In this document: positions 17,994-25,907 of the stretch, piece after piece
Layout: each line of letters starts with the position of its first letter
Numbering within the stretch: position 1 is the first letter of the stretch
IMG/VR virus record: IMGVR_UViG_3300008448_000099
Span: 1-56,328 of that record
Strand: one strand, 5' to 3'
Origin: a virus
Length of the DNA stretch: 56,328 nucleotides
Made by a program: the position numbers and the translations under genes
Notes under the pieces: generated by a model
Told to the model about the DNA's origin: nothing
Database searches by the model: none
What the model saw: the letters and a program-made list of their open reading frames with translations, nothing else

Positions 17994-19016
17994 ATGGCAA
18001 TTACCCAAGGTGCTCCGTTACCCGATATCACGCAGACGACAACTAGAACCGATACTGCGCCTGATTACTACACTAGTTACCTCCAAAGCCTATCGGACGC
18101 CGCCAAAACAGGCATGGGGCGTACCGCAGAACAAGGAATTGCAGGGTATGACCCACTCCAAACCCTTGGTTATGGCCAAGTAGAAGGTGCTGCCGGGGCA
18201 TATAAACCCGGTCTTTCGGCAGCTACGGCAACAGCAGGAAAGGCTGCGGCCGGCCTTGATCCATCCCGTATTGCCGCTCTCATGGACCCGTATCAAAAGC
18301 AGGTCGTTGATGAGATGGCTCGGCTCCAAGAGCAAAATATCCAACGATCGGTTCTGCCGTCCCTAAAGGGTGCCTTTGTTGGTCGCGGTGACCTAGGAAG
18401 CTCACGGTACGCCGGGGCTACAGGGCAGACCTTAGCCGATATGCAGCGCAACCTGATGGGTCAGCAATACGGTGCCTTATCTCAGGGCTACGGAAACGCT
18501 CTGAAGGCGGCCATGGATGAATTAAACCTTCAGAACCAGGCGGCTCAGGTGCAGGGAAAACTAGCTGAAATGGAGCAGTCTTTAGGGCTGACCGGGGCAG
18601 GAGCCCTATCCAAAGCCGGTGCTGAGAAGCAGGCTTATGAGCAGGCTAAGTTGGACTTTCCAATGAAGACCGCTACCGATGCCGCCGCCTTGATGCGCGG
18701 CTTCCAAGTTCCGACAACCCAAACCGAAAAGTTTGTGGGGCCAAAGGCAGGGATGTATCAGACCTCCCCGCTTTCTAACATCCTTGGCGTTCTTTCTACG
18801 ATTGGCGGAATCAAGGGCGGATCAGCCGGAGACAAGCTAATTGGTAGCGTACTTTCTGGATTTAAAGACCTTTTCTCAGGTGGAGAAGGTGGAGGATTTA
18901 ACTGGGAAGAATGGGCAAAGACTGCATCCGGCACCCCTGGGGAAGGCTACAACTTTGAAGAAGAAGATTATGGCGGTCTTGCTAGAGGTGGTCTCGCTCA
19001 CATTCGCCGCCGTTAG
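17994..19016 (+). CDS. Internal virion protein, alanine/glutamine-rich
   Basis: 340 aa. Rich in Ala, Gln and Gly with long predicted helices (LQEQNIQRSVLPSLKGAF, MDELNLQNQAAQVQGKLAEM). The C-terminus is GGLARGGLAHIRRR, nearly the same tag as the end of the polyvalent protein (KKGGLAHVRK). Its place between two large internal proteins suggests it is part of the ejected core. No recognised domain. Confidence 0.6.
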   Translation: MAITQGAPLPDITQTTTRTDTAPDYYTSYLQSLSDAAKTGMGRTAEQGIAGYDPLQTLGYGQVEGAAGAYKPGLSAATATAGKAAAGLDPSRIAALMDPYQKQVVDEMARLQEQNIQRSVLPSLKGAFVGRGDLGSSRYAGATGQTLADMQRNLMGQQYGALSQGYGNALKAAMDELNLQNQAAQVQGKLAEMEQSLGLTGAGALSKAGAEKQAYEQAKLDFPMKTATDAAALMRGFQVPTTQTEKFVGPKAGMYQTSPLSNILGVLSTIGGIKGGSAGDKLIGSVLSGFKDLFSGGEGGGFNWEEWAKTASGTPGEGYNFEEEDYGGLARGGLAHIRRR

Positions 19017-19025
19017 GAATTAGAC

Positions 19026-20576
19026 ATGGCAAAAGAAACTTCCTTTGGCTTTCTACCGGGTAGCGACCCGGATGCGATGAAGGCAAATCTTGACTATCAA
19101 GAGGCGCTTGCACGGATGCAGGAAGCCCTTGATGCCCGCAAAAACCGAATGTTCGACCCTGAGATGCTTGCCTTGGCATCAGGCTTTTTGGCTCCTACGC
19201 AGACCGGAGGCTTTGGTGAGTCTCTTGGATATGCCGCTAAAAATATGCGGGAAGCCCAGATGCAGCAAGAAAAGGAAGAGCGTGAGATTGCTCAGGCTCA
19301 ACTAGGACTTGCCGGTAAGGGTCTTGAACTTGAGCGGATGCGTCAGCGTGACCGTCAATTTGAGAGCATGATGGGGCCACAGGGCGCTCCTAAAGGTGCT
19401 CTGCCTACCGGCGCTCCTGAGGCAAAGGGTGCTCTACCGGCTCCTCCAAAGGGATTTGAAGGCACAGAAGGTATTCCGGTCGCTCCTCCCAATCCGTCCT
19501 TTATGACCGGCCGTCAGTACCTTGGCATGGCTCGCATGGACCCATCGATCTCCCCAACCGCGGCAATGAAAGAGGCCCAGAAGATGGAGATGGATCGGTA
19601 TCAGGTGCGTGAGGGCGGCGTTCAGGACTTGGCTTCAGGTATGTACTATCCGTTCCCGAAGGGCGAAACGGTCAAACGTCAGATCTTTGGTTATTCGGGT
19701 GAGTTCAATGTGGACGCCCGGACTGCTGCGCTTCTCGATATGTACGCCGCAAACGGTGACCCGCGCTATTACGACCTGGCTAAGAGGGTTGTGGAAGGTC
19801 CTAAGGCTCCTCCAAAACCGGGTGAAAAGGTTGCAGGAGCTGAGGGCGAGCGGATGAAGTCTGCGACTGAGGTTGAGGCTGAAAGAGCAGCGGCAACAGA
19901 ATCCGCTAAAGAGCGGGCTAAGGCTCAGGAAGATGAGCGTAAGAGAACCATTGAAGCAGGCTCTGATGCCGCCTCCCGTATTGGTACCTATCGTCAGCTT
20001 GAGCGGATCGCTAGCGGCCCGAATGCTAAGGCGATTTTCGGTATCTTTGAGCGCCCAGGCGTGTTTGAGCAGATTGGAAAACTTGTGGAAAGCGGTATCG
20101 GTAACCCTAAGTTTACGGTCGGTGTCCCCGCTATCCGCGAGATTATGACCAACGCAGGGCTACCGCAGAACCTGATCGATCAGTCTCAGTTGGCTCTCTC
20201 CCTGATGGCTAACGTCCAACTACAGATGAGCCGGCTTCAGCAGGGTCAGGGTGCGGTATCTGACTATGAGCGCCAATTGTTTGGTCAGGCCGCAATCACC
20301 AAGACAGACAACCCGCAGACGATTCTTGCCAAACTTGACCTGCTACGGGCTCGCGCTGAGTTCGATCGTGAAGTTTCTAAGGCTGCCCGTGGATATAAGG
20401 GCAATATCGATGACTTCAAGCTCAGCCCTGAGTATGAGCGCATGGTTTCAAGTTATGAAGACAAACTTGGGGCGATTATTGATGCCCGCCTAAGCGGATC
20501 AATCACGCCTCCGGCGCGTAGCCGTCCTTCAGGCGGTCGTGACAATCAAGGCGCAGCCTCCCGTTTACCGGTCTAG
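19026..20576 (+). CDS. Internal virion protein, helical
   Basis: 516 aa. A coiled-coil N-terminus (QMQQEKEEREIAQAQLGLAG), a proline-rich segment (residues about 118-160), then a charged helix (EVEAERAAATESAKERAKAQ) and a compact C-terminal helical domain (LERIASGPNAKAIFGIFERPG, QLQMSRLQQGQGAVSDYERQ). Similar architecture occurs in podovirus internal core proteins. Function inferred from position only. Confidence 0.6.
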   Translation: MAKETSFGFLPGSDPDAMKANLDYQEALARMQEALDARKNRMFDPEMLALASGFLAPTQTGGFGESLGYAAKNMREAQMQQEKEEREIAQAQLGLAGKGLELERMRQRDRQFESMMGPQGAPKGALPTGAPEAKGALPAPPKGFEGTEGIPVAPPNPSFMTGRQYLGMARMDPSISPTAAMKEAQKMEMDRYQVREGGVQDLASGMYYPFPKGETVKRQIFGYSGEFNVDARTAALLDMYAANGDPRYYDLAKRVVEGPKAPPKPGEKVAGAEGERMKSATEVEAERAAATESAKERAKAQEDERKRTIEAGSDAASRIGTYRQLERIASGPNAKAIFGIFERPGVFEQIGKLVESGIGNPKFTVGVPAIREIMTNAGLPQNLIDQSQLALSLMANVQLQMSRLQQGQGAVSDYERQLFGQAAITKTDNPQTILAKLDLLRARAEFDREVSKAARGYKGNIDDFKLSPEYERMVSSYEDKLGAIIDARLSGSITPPARSRPSGGRDNQGAASRLPV

Positions 20577-20585
20577 GGGTGAGGA

Positions 20586-21926
20586 ATGGAACTATCTTTC
20601 TATAAAAACCTAAACCCAACGCAAAAGGCTTTTGCTGACCGTATTGCGGCCAAAGCAAAAGAGATGGGGATACCCCCTGAGCTTGCCGTATCGGTTGCCT
20701 TCCAAGAAAGCGGCCTGAATCCTCAGGTCGGTAAGGGTGCCGCCGGTGAGATCGGCATCATGCAGATCAAGCCTGCAACGGCCAAAGAGATGGGCTTTAG
20801 CCTTGATGATCTAGCCGACCCAATGAAGAACATTGAGGCCGGTCTTTCCTACCTAAAGAAGTCCTATGAACTAAGCGAAGGCAACCCGAAGTTAGCCGCC
20901 GCAGGGTACAACGCAGGCGTCAATCACCCGTTCTTCAGCTCTAAAGATCAGACCCTGCCTGACACCACGGTCAACTACCTGAAGAGCCTAAACACCTTCG
21001 GTGCGTTTACTGGAGCCCCCGAGAAGAAGACGGTTGAGTTTCAAGAGCCTCCTCCAAGCCAGGAAGCGATCAACCTTCAACAAGAGATTGATAAGGTTGA
21101 TGAAGGCGTTGCCCGTGGGCGTGGTCAGTTAATCGGGGGCGCTTTGGGTGCCGCTGAGACTGCTCGTCGAGCCGCGGTTCCAGCCGCTAGAGGTGCCGCT
21201 AAGTTCCTTGGAAGCGCTATGGAAGAGGGAAGGCTTGCCGCTGAAGCAAAAGCCGCAGCACAGAAACCCCCTATAGGCGGCACGATGGCTCCCGGATTGG
21301 CTTCTGAGTCAACATCCATGAACCGCATCCTACAAGGCACCACGGACGATGCAGGCACTACAGGACGGGCTCGGATGCAGGGATTCAATGTAGAGACCGC
21401 TCAGCAGGCGGCAAGGGCTAAAGAAGCCGCCCGTAATATCGGGGCTCTTCAGCGTCAAGGATTGGTTGCTCAGGGTGTTCCTGACCCATTTGCAAAGGGT
21501 CCAGGCATGACATCTTCTCCGTCAGGGGTTATCTACCCACGGACACCGCCTGTGACTAAGATGCCTCCTGCGGTTCCTAAAAGCGGTCTAGATGAGGTCA
21601 CAGAACTCTTCCGTAAGATGATTGAGCCGGGATCGAAACTCCGCACGGCGGGCGGTGTAGCGATGCGCTATGGGGCTCCTCCGCTTGCTCTGATGCAGGC
21701 AGGTAGCGAGACAGGGGCGATGATCAGCGAAGGCCGTAAAGAGCAGCCTGACTATCTAAAAGCGGGTCTGTCGGGTCTTGGAGCGATCGGCGCAGGAATG
21801 TCGATGTTCCCGGCTACCGCTCCCGTAGGTATCCCGCTTGCAGTTACGGCACCACTTATTCAGTACCTTAGAGAAACAAAATCGGAGCGGCCTGAGGGTC
21901 AGATCTCAGATATTGCCGCTCCATAA
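20586..21926 (+). CDS. Virion lytic transglycosylase (SLT domain) internal protein
   Basis: 446 aa. Residues about 13-125 form an SLT/goose-lysozyme-like domain: catalytic E41 in VAFQESGLNPQ, GIMQIKPATAKEMG at 57-70 and AAGYNAGVN near 106-113. Known enzymes of this type cut peptidoglycan during genome entry. The rest is Ala/Gly-rich with a hydrophobic C-terminal part (GLSGLGAIGAGMSMFPATAPVG), suitable for membrane insertion. It is the last gene before a strong terminator and the fourth of the internal-protein block. Confidence 0.85.
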   Translation: MELSFYKNLNPTQKAFADRIAAKAKEMGIPPELAVSVAFQESGLNPQVGKGAAGEIGIMQIKPATAKEMGFSLDDLADPMKNIEAGLSYLKKSYELSEGNPKLAAAGYNAGVNHPFFSSKDQTLPDTTVNYLKSLNTFGAFTGAPEKKTVEFQEPPPSQEAINLQQEIDKVDEGVARGRGQLIGGALGAAETARRAAVPAARGAAKFLGSAMEEGRLAAEAKAAAQKPPIGGTMAPGLASESTSMNRILQGTTDDAGTTGRARMQGFNVETAQQAARAKEAARNIGALQRQGLVAQGVPDPFAKGPGMTSSPSGVIYPRTPPVTKMPPAVPKSGLDEVTELFRKMIEPGSKLRTAGGVAMRYGAPPLALMQAGSETGAMISEGRKEQPDYLKAGLSGLGAIGAGMSMFPATAPVGIPLAVTAPLIQYLRETKSERPEGQISDIAAP

Positions 21927-21965
21927 AGGGATGATCTCCTCTACTTCAGCCATGGAGTAGCTCCC

Positions 21966-22004
21966 ACCCCCTCCCTCTATCTCCTCAGGGGGAGGGGTTT
22001 TTTT
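21966..22004 (+). terminator. Rho-independent terminator of the late operon
   Basis: CCCCTCCC (21968-21975) pairs with GGGAGGGG (21990-21997), followed by seven Ts (21998-22004). It lies 40 bases after the transglycosylase gene and separates it from the convergent leftward block, whose last stop codon overlaps the T-tract. Confidence 0.85.
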
Positions 22005-22263
22005 ATTTAATACCGTGAAACCGCTCTACCGCTCGGATTAAAGTCTTGACCCGATTGAAGAGCTCATCGCCGTTTTCGGTCAGGCAGGTGTTGATCATAA
22101 AGTCCACCACCTCATTGTCGTCCATCGGCTTTTTTTGAGCCAAGGCAAATGCGGCTATCTTCTGCCCGAACTCAAGGACGTCCACCCCATCAGCGTAAAA
22201 GCCGTCAGGGTCTCGATTGTCGCAATGAAAAAATACTTGTTTGATGTCTTCGGTTTTAAGCAT
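22003..22263 (-). CDS. Small phage protein, unknown
   Basis: 86 aa from the ATG at 22263 (a GTG at 22269 would add two residues and overlap the upstream gene). Helical and acidic (LEFGQKIAAFALAQKK, ELFNRVKTLIRAVERFHG). Last gene of the leftward block. No family recognised. Confidence 0.6.
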   Translation of the reverse strand: MLKTEDIKQVFFHCDNRDPDGFYADGVDVLEFGQKIAAFALAQKKPMDDNEVVDFMINTCLTENGDELFNRVKTLIRAVERFHGIK

Positions 22264-22265
22264 GA

Positions 22266-23039
22266 TCACTTGTAGTTGTTTTTAAGTTGCCAAAAGTCCA
22301 AGAGAGCCCTAAACATCTTCCACCCACGGACTAGGTCATCGGGGCTCCACTCCTTGATGACGGTCAATCCGGGAACGGATCGGGATACGAACACATTTGC
22401 ACACCGGGCGGCCGGCATATTGAAGCCCATCCGATAGGCGGCAAGTTGCATCAGGTGCTCGTCGTAGCCCTCAACCTTGGACGGATCGTCAAACTCCTTG
22501 GTCTTGATATCGATGATGATTCCGACCTTAGAGTCTGTCTCGCTTCGGGCGTACATATCGCACTTACCCCCAAAGCCGAGCTCATGGGAAAAGGACGCCT
22601 CACAGACCCAATTCTGATCACCAAAGGTACGAACGATCTCTGTGTCGCACCCGGCAACGTACTCAGCGTATGGCCATCCCTTCTTGTCCTCATAGTGCTG
22701 TTGGATGGCGGCGTGGATCTTGGTGCCCTCATCAGCGGCGGCTCGACCCTGCTCCTTTGAGTCTTCCATGATCCGGTCAAGGTAAGACTCCTCAGACTCG
22801 TTATCACGGCGTGGGAGGGTTAGGGAGGCAAAAAGCACCTGCTGCATCTTCCACTTTTCAAGCCCAGGCTTAGCCGCAACATTCAGGATGGTCGTGACCG
22901 ATGGAACCAAGTCCAATGATCGCGCATCCCGAAGGGTGGTGTTTCGCTCCTTACCGTTCTTGCCGACAATTGTGTACATCGGATTGCCGTTGCGGGTGTA
23001 CCAATGCCCCGCCTCAGAGGTGTAGGTCGATACCTTCAT
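22266..23039 (-). CDS. PD-(D/E)XK exonuclease (RecB/Cas4-like nuclease fold)
   Basis: 257 aa. The motif order fits the PD-(D/E)XK superfamily: GTKIHAAI (about 105-112), E147, GKCD with D161, IIDIKTK with D177-x-K179, and QLAAYR with Q198. Such phage nucleases resect double-stranded DNA ends for recombination or degrade host DNA. It sits in one leftward operon with an ssDNA-binding-like protein, suggesting a phage recombination module, although no annealase is recognised. It overlaps the gene on its upstream side by four bases (ATGA). Confidence 0.85.
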   Translation of the reverse strand: MKVSTYTSEAGHWYTRNGNPMYTIVGKNGKERNTTLRDARSLDLVPSVTTILNVAAKPGLEKWKMQQVLFASLTLPRRDNESEESYLDRIMEDSKEQGRAAADEGTKIHAAIQQHYEDKKGWPYAEYVAGCDTEIVRTFGDQNWVCEASFSHELGFGGKCDMYARSETDSKVGIIIDIKTKEFDDPSKVEGYDEHLMQLAAYRMGFNMPAARCANVFVSRSVPGLTVIKEWSPDDLVRGWKMFRALLDFWQLKNNYK

Positions 23040-23197
23040 GCTAACCCCGCAAGGCGAGCCGCTTTCTTAGCCGCCTGATAAGCCCTACGCATACCCTTGG
23101 ACTTCACGGTGCCGCGGGAGTCTTGTTCGTAGGTACGCTCCTCACCGGGGTGAAAGCCTACCGCCTTACGAATTTTCTTGGCTTTCCTGAGGTTCAT
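23036..23197 (-). CDS. Small basic protein
   Basis: 53 aa. ATG at 23197 chosen because GGAG lies 8 bases upstream; a longer frame from 23251 lacks such a site. Very basic at both ends (LRKAKKIRKAVGF, RRAYQAAKKAARLAGLA). Possibly nucleic-acid binding. It overlaps the 3' end of the gene above by 32 bases. Confidence 0.6.
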   Translation of the reverse strand: MNLRKAKKIRKAVGFHPGEERTYEQDSRGTVKSKGMRRAYQAAKKAARLAGLA

Positions 23198-23414
23198 CTT
23201 TGATCTCCGCAAAGTGTTTCTGAAGGTTATTGGCAACGATAAACCCACCAAAGTCTAAAAGGTCGTTGCTTCGGTGCATGATGCCGTTGATAAACATCTG
23301 AAAGATCAGGGCGACTTCTTTTGCCGTGATGTCATCAGTAGGCACAAATGCGATCGAATGGTCTCCGTTTTGGATGCGAATGCCACCTACGGGAATTGTT
23401 TTGTTATCTTCCAT
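23166..23414 (-). CDS. Small phage protein, unknown
   Basis: 82 aa from the ATG at 23414, preceded by AGAGGAG. Contains GGIRIQNGDHSIAFVPTDDITAKE and a helical region (VALIFQMFINGIM); acidic Gln/Glu-rich tail. No family recognised. Part of the leftward recombination block. Confidence 0.65.
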   Translation of the reverse strand: MEDNKTIPVGGIRIQNGDHSIAFVPTDDITAKEVALIFQMFINGIMHRSNDLLDFGGFIVANNLQKHFAEIKDEPQESQENS

Positions 23415-23422
23415 AATCTCCT

Positions 23423-23590
23423 CTACCAAATTCCAAACCAGATACCGGTGCCATGAACCCAAGCAATCGGGAAAAACAAAGCTCCAGCAATTAAGAACCC
23501 CCACCGTTCATCGGCAAGGCACGCAATGATATGGGTCAGCCACGACCCAATAACCCAAAACAAAAAGGCAAAGCCCCAAAACTCTCTCAT
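23423..23590 (-). CDS. Two-TM small membrane protein
   Basis: 55 aa, start overlapping the upstream stop by ATGA (23587-23590), with GGAG just before it. Two hydrophobic helices are visible (FWGFAFLFWVIGSWLTHIIA and WGFLIAGALFFPIAWV) separated by a short charged turn (DER). Tryptophan-rich. Could affect host membrane physiology or superinfection; function unknown. Confidence 0.6.
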   Translation of the reverse strand: MREFWGFAFLFWVIGSWLTHIIACLADERWGFLIAGALFFPIAWVHGTGIWFGIW

Positions 23591-23787
23591 CTCCGCTCCT
23601 TCACAAGGACATATTTTGCAAACTTCTTGCCATTCCTATGCACAATATGCGTGGTAATTATGTGTCCGTAATCTTTGAGGTCTTTAATCCGGGCGGCTAG
23701 TCGAAAGCACCCAAAAAGGCGAAGAGCATCCATCGCCGTGATTGGGTGTTTCTTCATATAAGCCAAGATGTCGTTTGCTTGACTCAT
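23587..23787 (-). CDS. Winged-helix DNA-binding protein (HTH_39-like)
   Basis: 66 aa. The sequence ILAYMKKHPITAMDALRLFG, then FRLAARIKDLKDYGH and a beta wing (HRNGKKFAKYVL), fits the small phage winged-helix family HTH_39 (PF14090). Members are predicted regulators or DNA-binding accessory proteins. It may regulate the leftward operon or assist the neighbouring ssDNA-binding-like protein. Confidence 0.75.
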   Translation of the reverse strand: MSQANDILAYMKKHPITAMDALRLFGCFRLAARIKDLKDYGHIITTHIVHRNGKKFAKYVLVKERR

Positions 23788-23795
23788 GACGCACC

Positions 23796-24440
23796 TCAGA
23801 ATGGGATATCGTCATCAAGCTCTTCAAAGCCGCCGCCCGACTTCTTGGGCTCAGCCTGAACCGGTTCTCCACCGTGTAATGCTTGCCACTCAGGTGAAGA
23901 CTTAATCTTGTTCTTCAGGTTCTCTGAGAAGGTATCGAACAACTCCATGTCGGGGTTCTCAATGTCGAACAACTTCAGTTCGTTGACGCCCTCAGGTAGA
24001 CCCGCCTTCTTCATGTTTGCGGGAACCGGATTGATCGCCGCAATGTTGGTGTAGGTTTTACCGTTTGACTCTGTGTGGGTCACATTGAGCATCGCCCATG
24101 CACCCAAGACATTCTTCAACTCAAAGCCACGAAGTTCTTGGGGGGTGAACTCACGGCCACGCCACATCTGAAGGTCTTTCCGTAGGGTCGACTTCTCCGC
24201 AAGGGTTACCGTAAAGCTCTTAGCAATCGATAGGGGGCGTCCGTCTTGGGTCACCAAAGGGTTGCCTTGGTCATCCTCTCCGTGAATCTCAAACTGAATC
24301 ATGACCTTGGGAAGATGCTTCTCCTTGCCCATGTACTCTGACCGTTGAGTACCTTGGTCGATGATTCGGTAGCACCGCGCAAGGTGCATCCCCGTTGGTA
24401 CCGCTACAAAATCTCCTGAATCTTTAGCCACTAATGCCAT
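23796..24440 (-). CDS. Phage ssDNA-binding-like protein
   Basis: 214 aa. An OB-like beta-rich N-terminal domain (VPTGMHLARCYRIIDQG, VMIQFEIHGEDDQGNP, LNVTHTESNGKTYTNI) and an acidic tail ending EELDDDIPF, the hallmark of SSB C-termini that recruit replication partners. Its operon also encodes an exonuclease. An Erf- or RecT-type annealase is an alternative, but I see no such motifs. The start lies inside the small gene upstream and is preceded by AAGGAG. Confidence 0.7.
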   Translation of the reverse strand: MALVAKDSGDFVAVPTGMHLARCYRIIDQGTQRSEYMGKEKHLPKVMIQFEIHGEDDQGNPLVTQDGRPLSIAKSFTVTLAEKSTLRKDLQMWRGREFTPQELRGFELKNVLGAWAMLNVTHTESNGKTYTNIAAINPVPANMKKAGLPEGVNELKLFDIENPDMELFDTFSENLKNKIKSSPEWQALHGGEPVQAEPKKSGGGFEELDDDIPF

Positions 24441-24588
24441 GTTTCCGCTCCTTTTTTCCTAATCCACATTCATACCTGATGAGTTCCCAATCTTGAGGCG
24501 AGGCTTTCCCTGCCTGGGCTCGCGCTAACGCCTCCTCTAATTCCTGCATTCGTTCCAACATGAGTTGGTGCATTTCTGACTGATCCAT
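24424..24588 (-). CDS. Small helical protein, first gene of leftward operon
   Basis: 54 aa. AGGTAGG precedes the ATG at 24588. Predicted as a single charged helix (MHQLMLERMQELEEALARAQ) followed by a short tail. It overlaps the start of the ssDNA-binding-like gene by 17 bases. Function unknown; it could be a leader or adaptor peptide. Confidence 0.6.
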   Translation of the reverse strand: MDQSEMHQLMLERMQELEEALARAQAGKASPQDWELIRYECGLGKKERKHGISG

Positions 24589-24622
24589 ATAAACCTACCT
24601 TTCCTAGTTGTACTACACCCTC

Positions 24623-24651
24623 ACCATATCAAATTTAACTTCAACATACAA
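24623..24651 (-). promoter_or_regulatory. Candidate sigma70 promoter for the leftward operon
   Basis: Read on the minus strand: -35 TTGTAT (24651-24646), 17-base spacer, -10 TATGGT (24628-24623), four of six consensus bases in each. It lies 35 bases upstream of the first leftward start codon. Confidence 0.5.
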
Positions 24652-24656
24652 TACCC

Positions 24657-24685
24657 TTTACAACTCTTTTTTCTTAATGTAGGAT
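24657..24685 (+). promoter_or_regulatory. Candidate sigma70 promoter for the rightward early operon
   Basis: -35 TTTACA (five of six), 17-base spacer, -10 TAGGAT. Its -35 box is only five bases from the -35 box of the leftward promoter, so one bound repressor could control both directions. The YdaS/Cro-like regulator is the first gene downstream. Confidence 0.55.
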
Positions 24686-24700
24686 CGCATTAAATTATCT

Positions 24701-24712
24701 TAGGAGGTGATC
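24701..24712 (+). promoter_or_regulatory. Unusually complete Shine-Dalgarno site
   Basis: AGGAGGTGATC at 24702-24712 matches the full anti-Shine-Dalgarno 3' end of 16S rRNA (GATCACCTCCT) over 11 bases and abuts the ATG at 24713. The near-zero spacing from the end of the match still leaves AGGAGG at a usable distance. It decides the start against an in-frame GTG at 24707. Confidence 0.7.
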
Positions 24713-24922
24713 ATGACCCTGCAAGAGTACTTTGCAGACAAGAAGAGGGGAGCCAAGGACGCTTTGGCTAAGGATTTGGGGATCTCAAGGACATGGATGA
24801 GCTTGATCATCAGCGGCCGGGAAGTCTGTTCGCCTGAACTAGCCGTGGAGATTGAGCGGCTTACCGAAGGAGCCGTCACCCGCAAGGATTTGCGCCCTGA
24901 TCTGTTCGGGGAGGTCGCATGA
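24713..24922 (+). CDS. YdaS/Cro-like helix-turn-helix regulator
   Basis: 69 aa. Contains KDALAKDLGISRTWMSLIISG (helix-turn-helix) followed by SPELAVEIERLTEGAVTRKDLRPDLF, typical of YdaS/Cro-type small regulators. Located immediately downstream of the divergent promoters, so it probably controls the choice between leftward and rightward transcription. No CI-like partner is recognised. Coupled to the next gene by ATGA overlap. Confidence 0.85.
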   Translation: MTLQEYFADKKRGAKDALAKDLGISRTWMSLIISGREVCSPELAVEIERLTEGAVTRKDLRPDLFGEVA

Positions 24923-25569
24923 TTTGGTACAAGTTTTACCTTGCGGATTACATCATGCACACGCATCATTTGAGCGATGCAGAGGATCTTGCCTACCGAA
25001 GACTCATCGATATGTACTACCACGAAGAGAAGCCCATCCCCTTGGAAACCGATTCGGTTTCTCGCAAGATCAGGCTTGACCTCGATATAGTCGAATCAGT
25101 ACTCAATGAGTTCTTTGAAAAGACTCCTGAGGGGTATCGACATAGTCGTTGCGATAAGGAAATAGGTAAGTATCAGCACCAAGTCAGTATCAATCGTCAG
25201 TTAGCGAGCCGTGGTGGGAGGCCGAAGAAAACCGAATCGGATACCGAATCGGAACCCAACCATATCCCTAATCAGATATCAGATATCAGAAGTAAGAATA
25301 AAACCACTATGTCGGCAAAGCCGACCCGGTTCGCTGATTTTTGGTCGGTATGGCCATCAAGCAAGCGCAAGGTAGGGAAGGCGGCTTGTGAAGCGAAGTG
25401 GGTACGGCATGGGTTGGATACCGTTGCTGACCAAATCATCGCCCATGTCCAAGTCTTAAAAGGGTCAGATCAATGGCGTGAGGGCTTTGAACCTGCACCC
25501 CTGACCTACATCAACCAACGCCGTTGGGAGGATGAGACCCCCCAAACCTTCATCCGGAGGGCAAAGTGA
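24919..25569 (+). CDS. DUF1376 replication-initiation-like protein
   Basis: 216 aa. The N-terminus (WYKFYLADYIMHTHHLSDAE, then AYRRLIDMYYHEEKPIP) is the DUF1376 signature, often found in phage replication operons next to helicases. The linker (about 100-125) is Ser/Glu/Asn-rich and holds two copies of the repeated DNA motif described under findings. The C-terminus (FADFWSVWPSSKRKVGKAACEAKW) resembles the DNA-binding end of phage O-type proteins. It probably recruits the helicase encoded two genes downstream to the origin. Confidence 0.8.
   Translation: MIWYKFYLADYIMHTHHLSDAEDLAYRRLIDMYYHEEKPIPLETDSVSRKIRLDLDIVESVLNEFFEKTPEGYRHSRCDKEIGKYQHQVSINRQLASRGGRPKKTESDTESEPNHIPNQISDIRSKNKTTMSAKPTRFADFWSVWPSSKRKVGKAACEAKWVRHGLDTVADQIIAHVQVLKGSDQWREGFEPAPLTYINQRRWEDETPQTFIRRAK
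25046..25060. repeat. Dispersed palindrome AAACCGATTCGGTTT
   Basis: Perfect 7-bp inverted repeat around a central T, inside the DUF1376 gene. The identical 15-mer occurs at 32510-32524. The core (AACCGAATCGGTT) recurs at 33074-33086. Confidence 0.75.
25229..25252. repeat. Two tandem copies of the CCGAATCGG palindrome
   Basis: Cores at 25232-25240 and 25244-25252, 12 bases apart, coding TESDTES in the DUF1376 linker. A 16-base stretch (25228-25243) is identical to 42273-42288. Confidence 0.75.
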
Positions 25570-25907
25570 TCGGGCATACCGCTCTAATCCGCATGAGATT
25601 GGCGCACAAGCGTCCCAAAGCGGTATGGGTATGGGTAGGTATTACCGACCTCCCGTGGGCGGCTTCTTGGCACCGCTATACCGATCTATGGGCGCATCCT
25701 GAAATCGTGATTGAGCCGAAAGATAACCTTAAATCGCTTGATTTGAGGTTCTTGACAGGGCTCCAAGTCCATGTTGACGGAAATGACACGACTGAGCGGA
25801 TGTATGCCGCCCATGTTGCCTGCATGAAGGCGGGGGCAAAGCAGGTTTTCACCCTTCATCAGGGTGAGTTGATCTATGACGAAGGAGAAGAAGTTGGAGT
25901 TTCTTGA
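25566..25907 (+). CDS. Phage protein, unknown
   Basis: 113 aa from a GTG overlapping the previous stop (GTGA). Tryptophan-rich N-terminal half (AVWVWVGITDLPWAASWHRY) and a segment LTGLQVHVDGND. Located between the DUF1376 protein and helicase, so a replication accessory role is possible. Not recognised. Confidence 0.65.
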   Translation: MIGHTALIRMRLAHKRPKAVWVWVGITDLPWAASWHRYTDLWAHPEIVIEPKDNLKSLDLRFLTGLQVHVDGNDTTERMYAAHVACMKAGAKQVFTLHQGELIYDEGEEVGVS

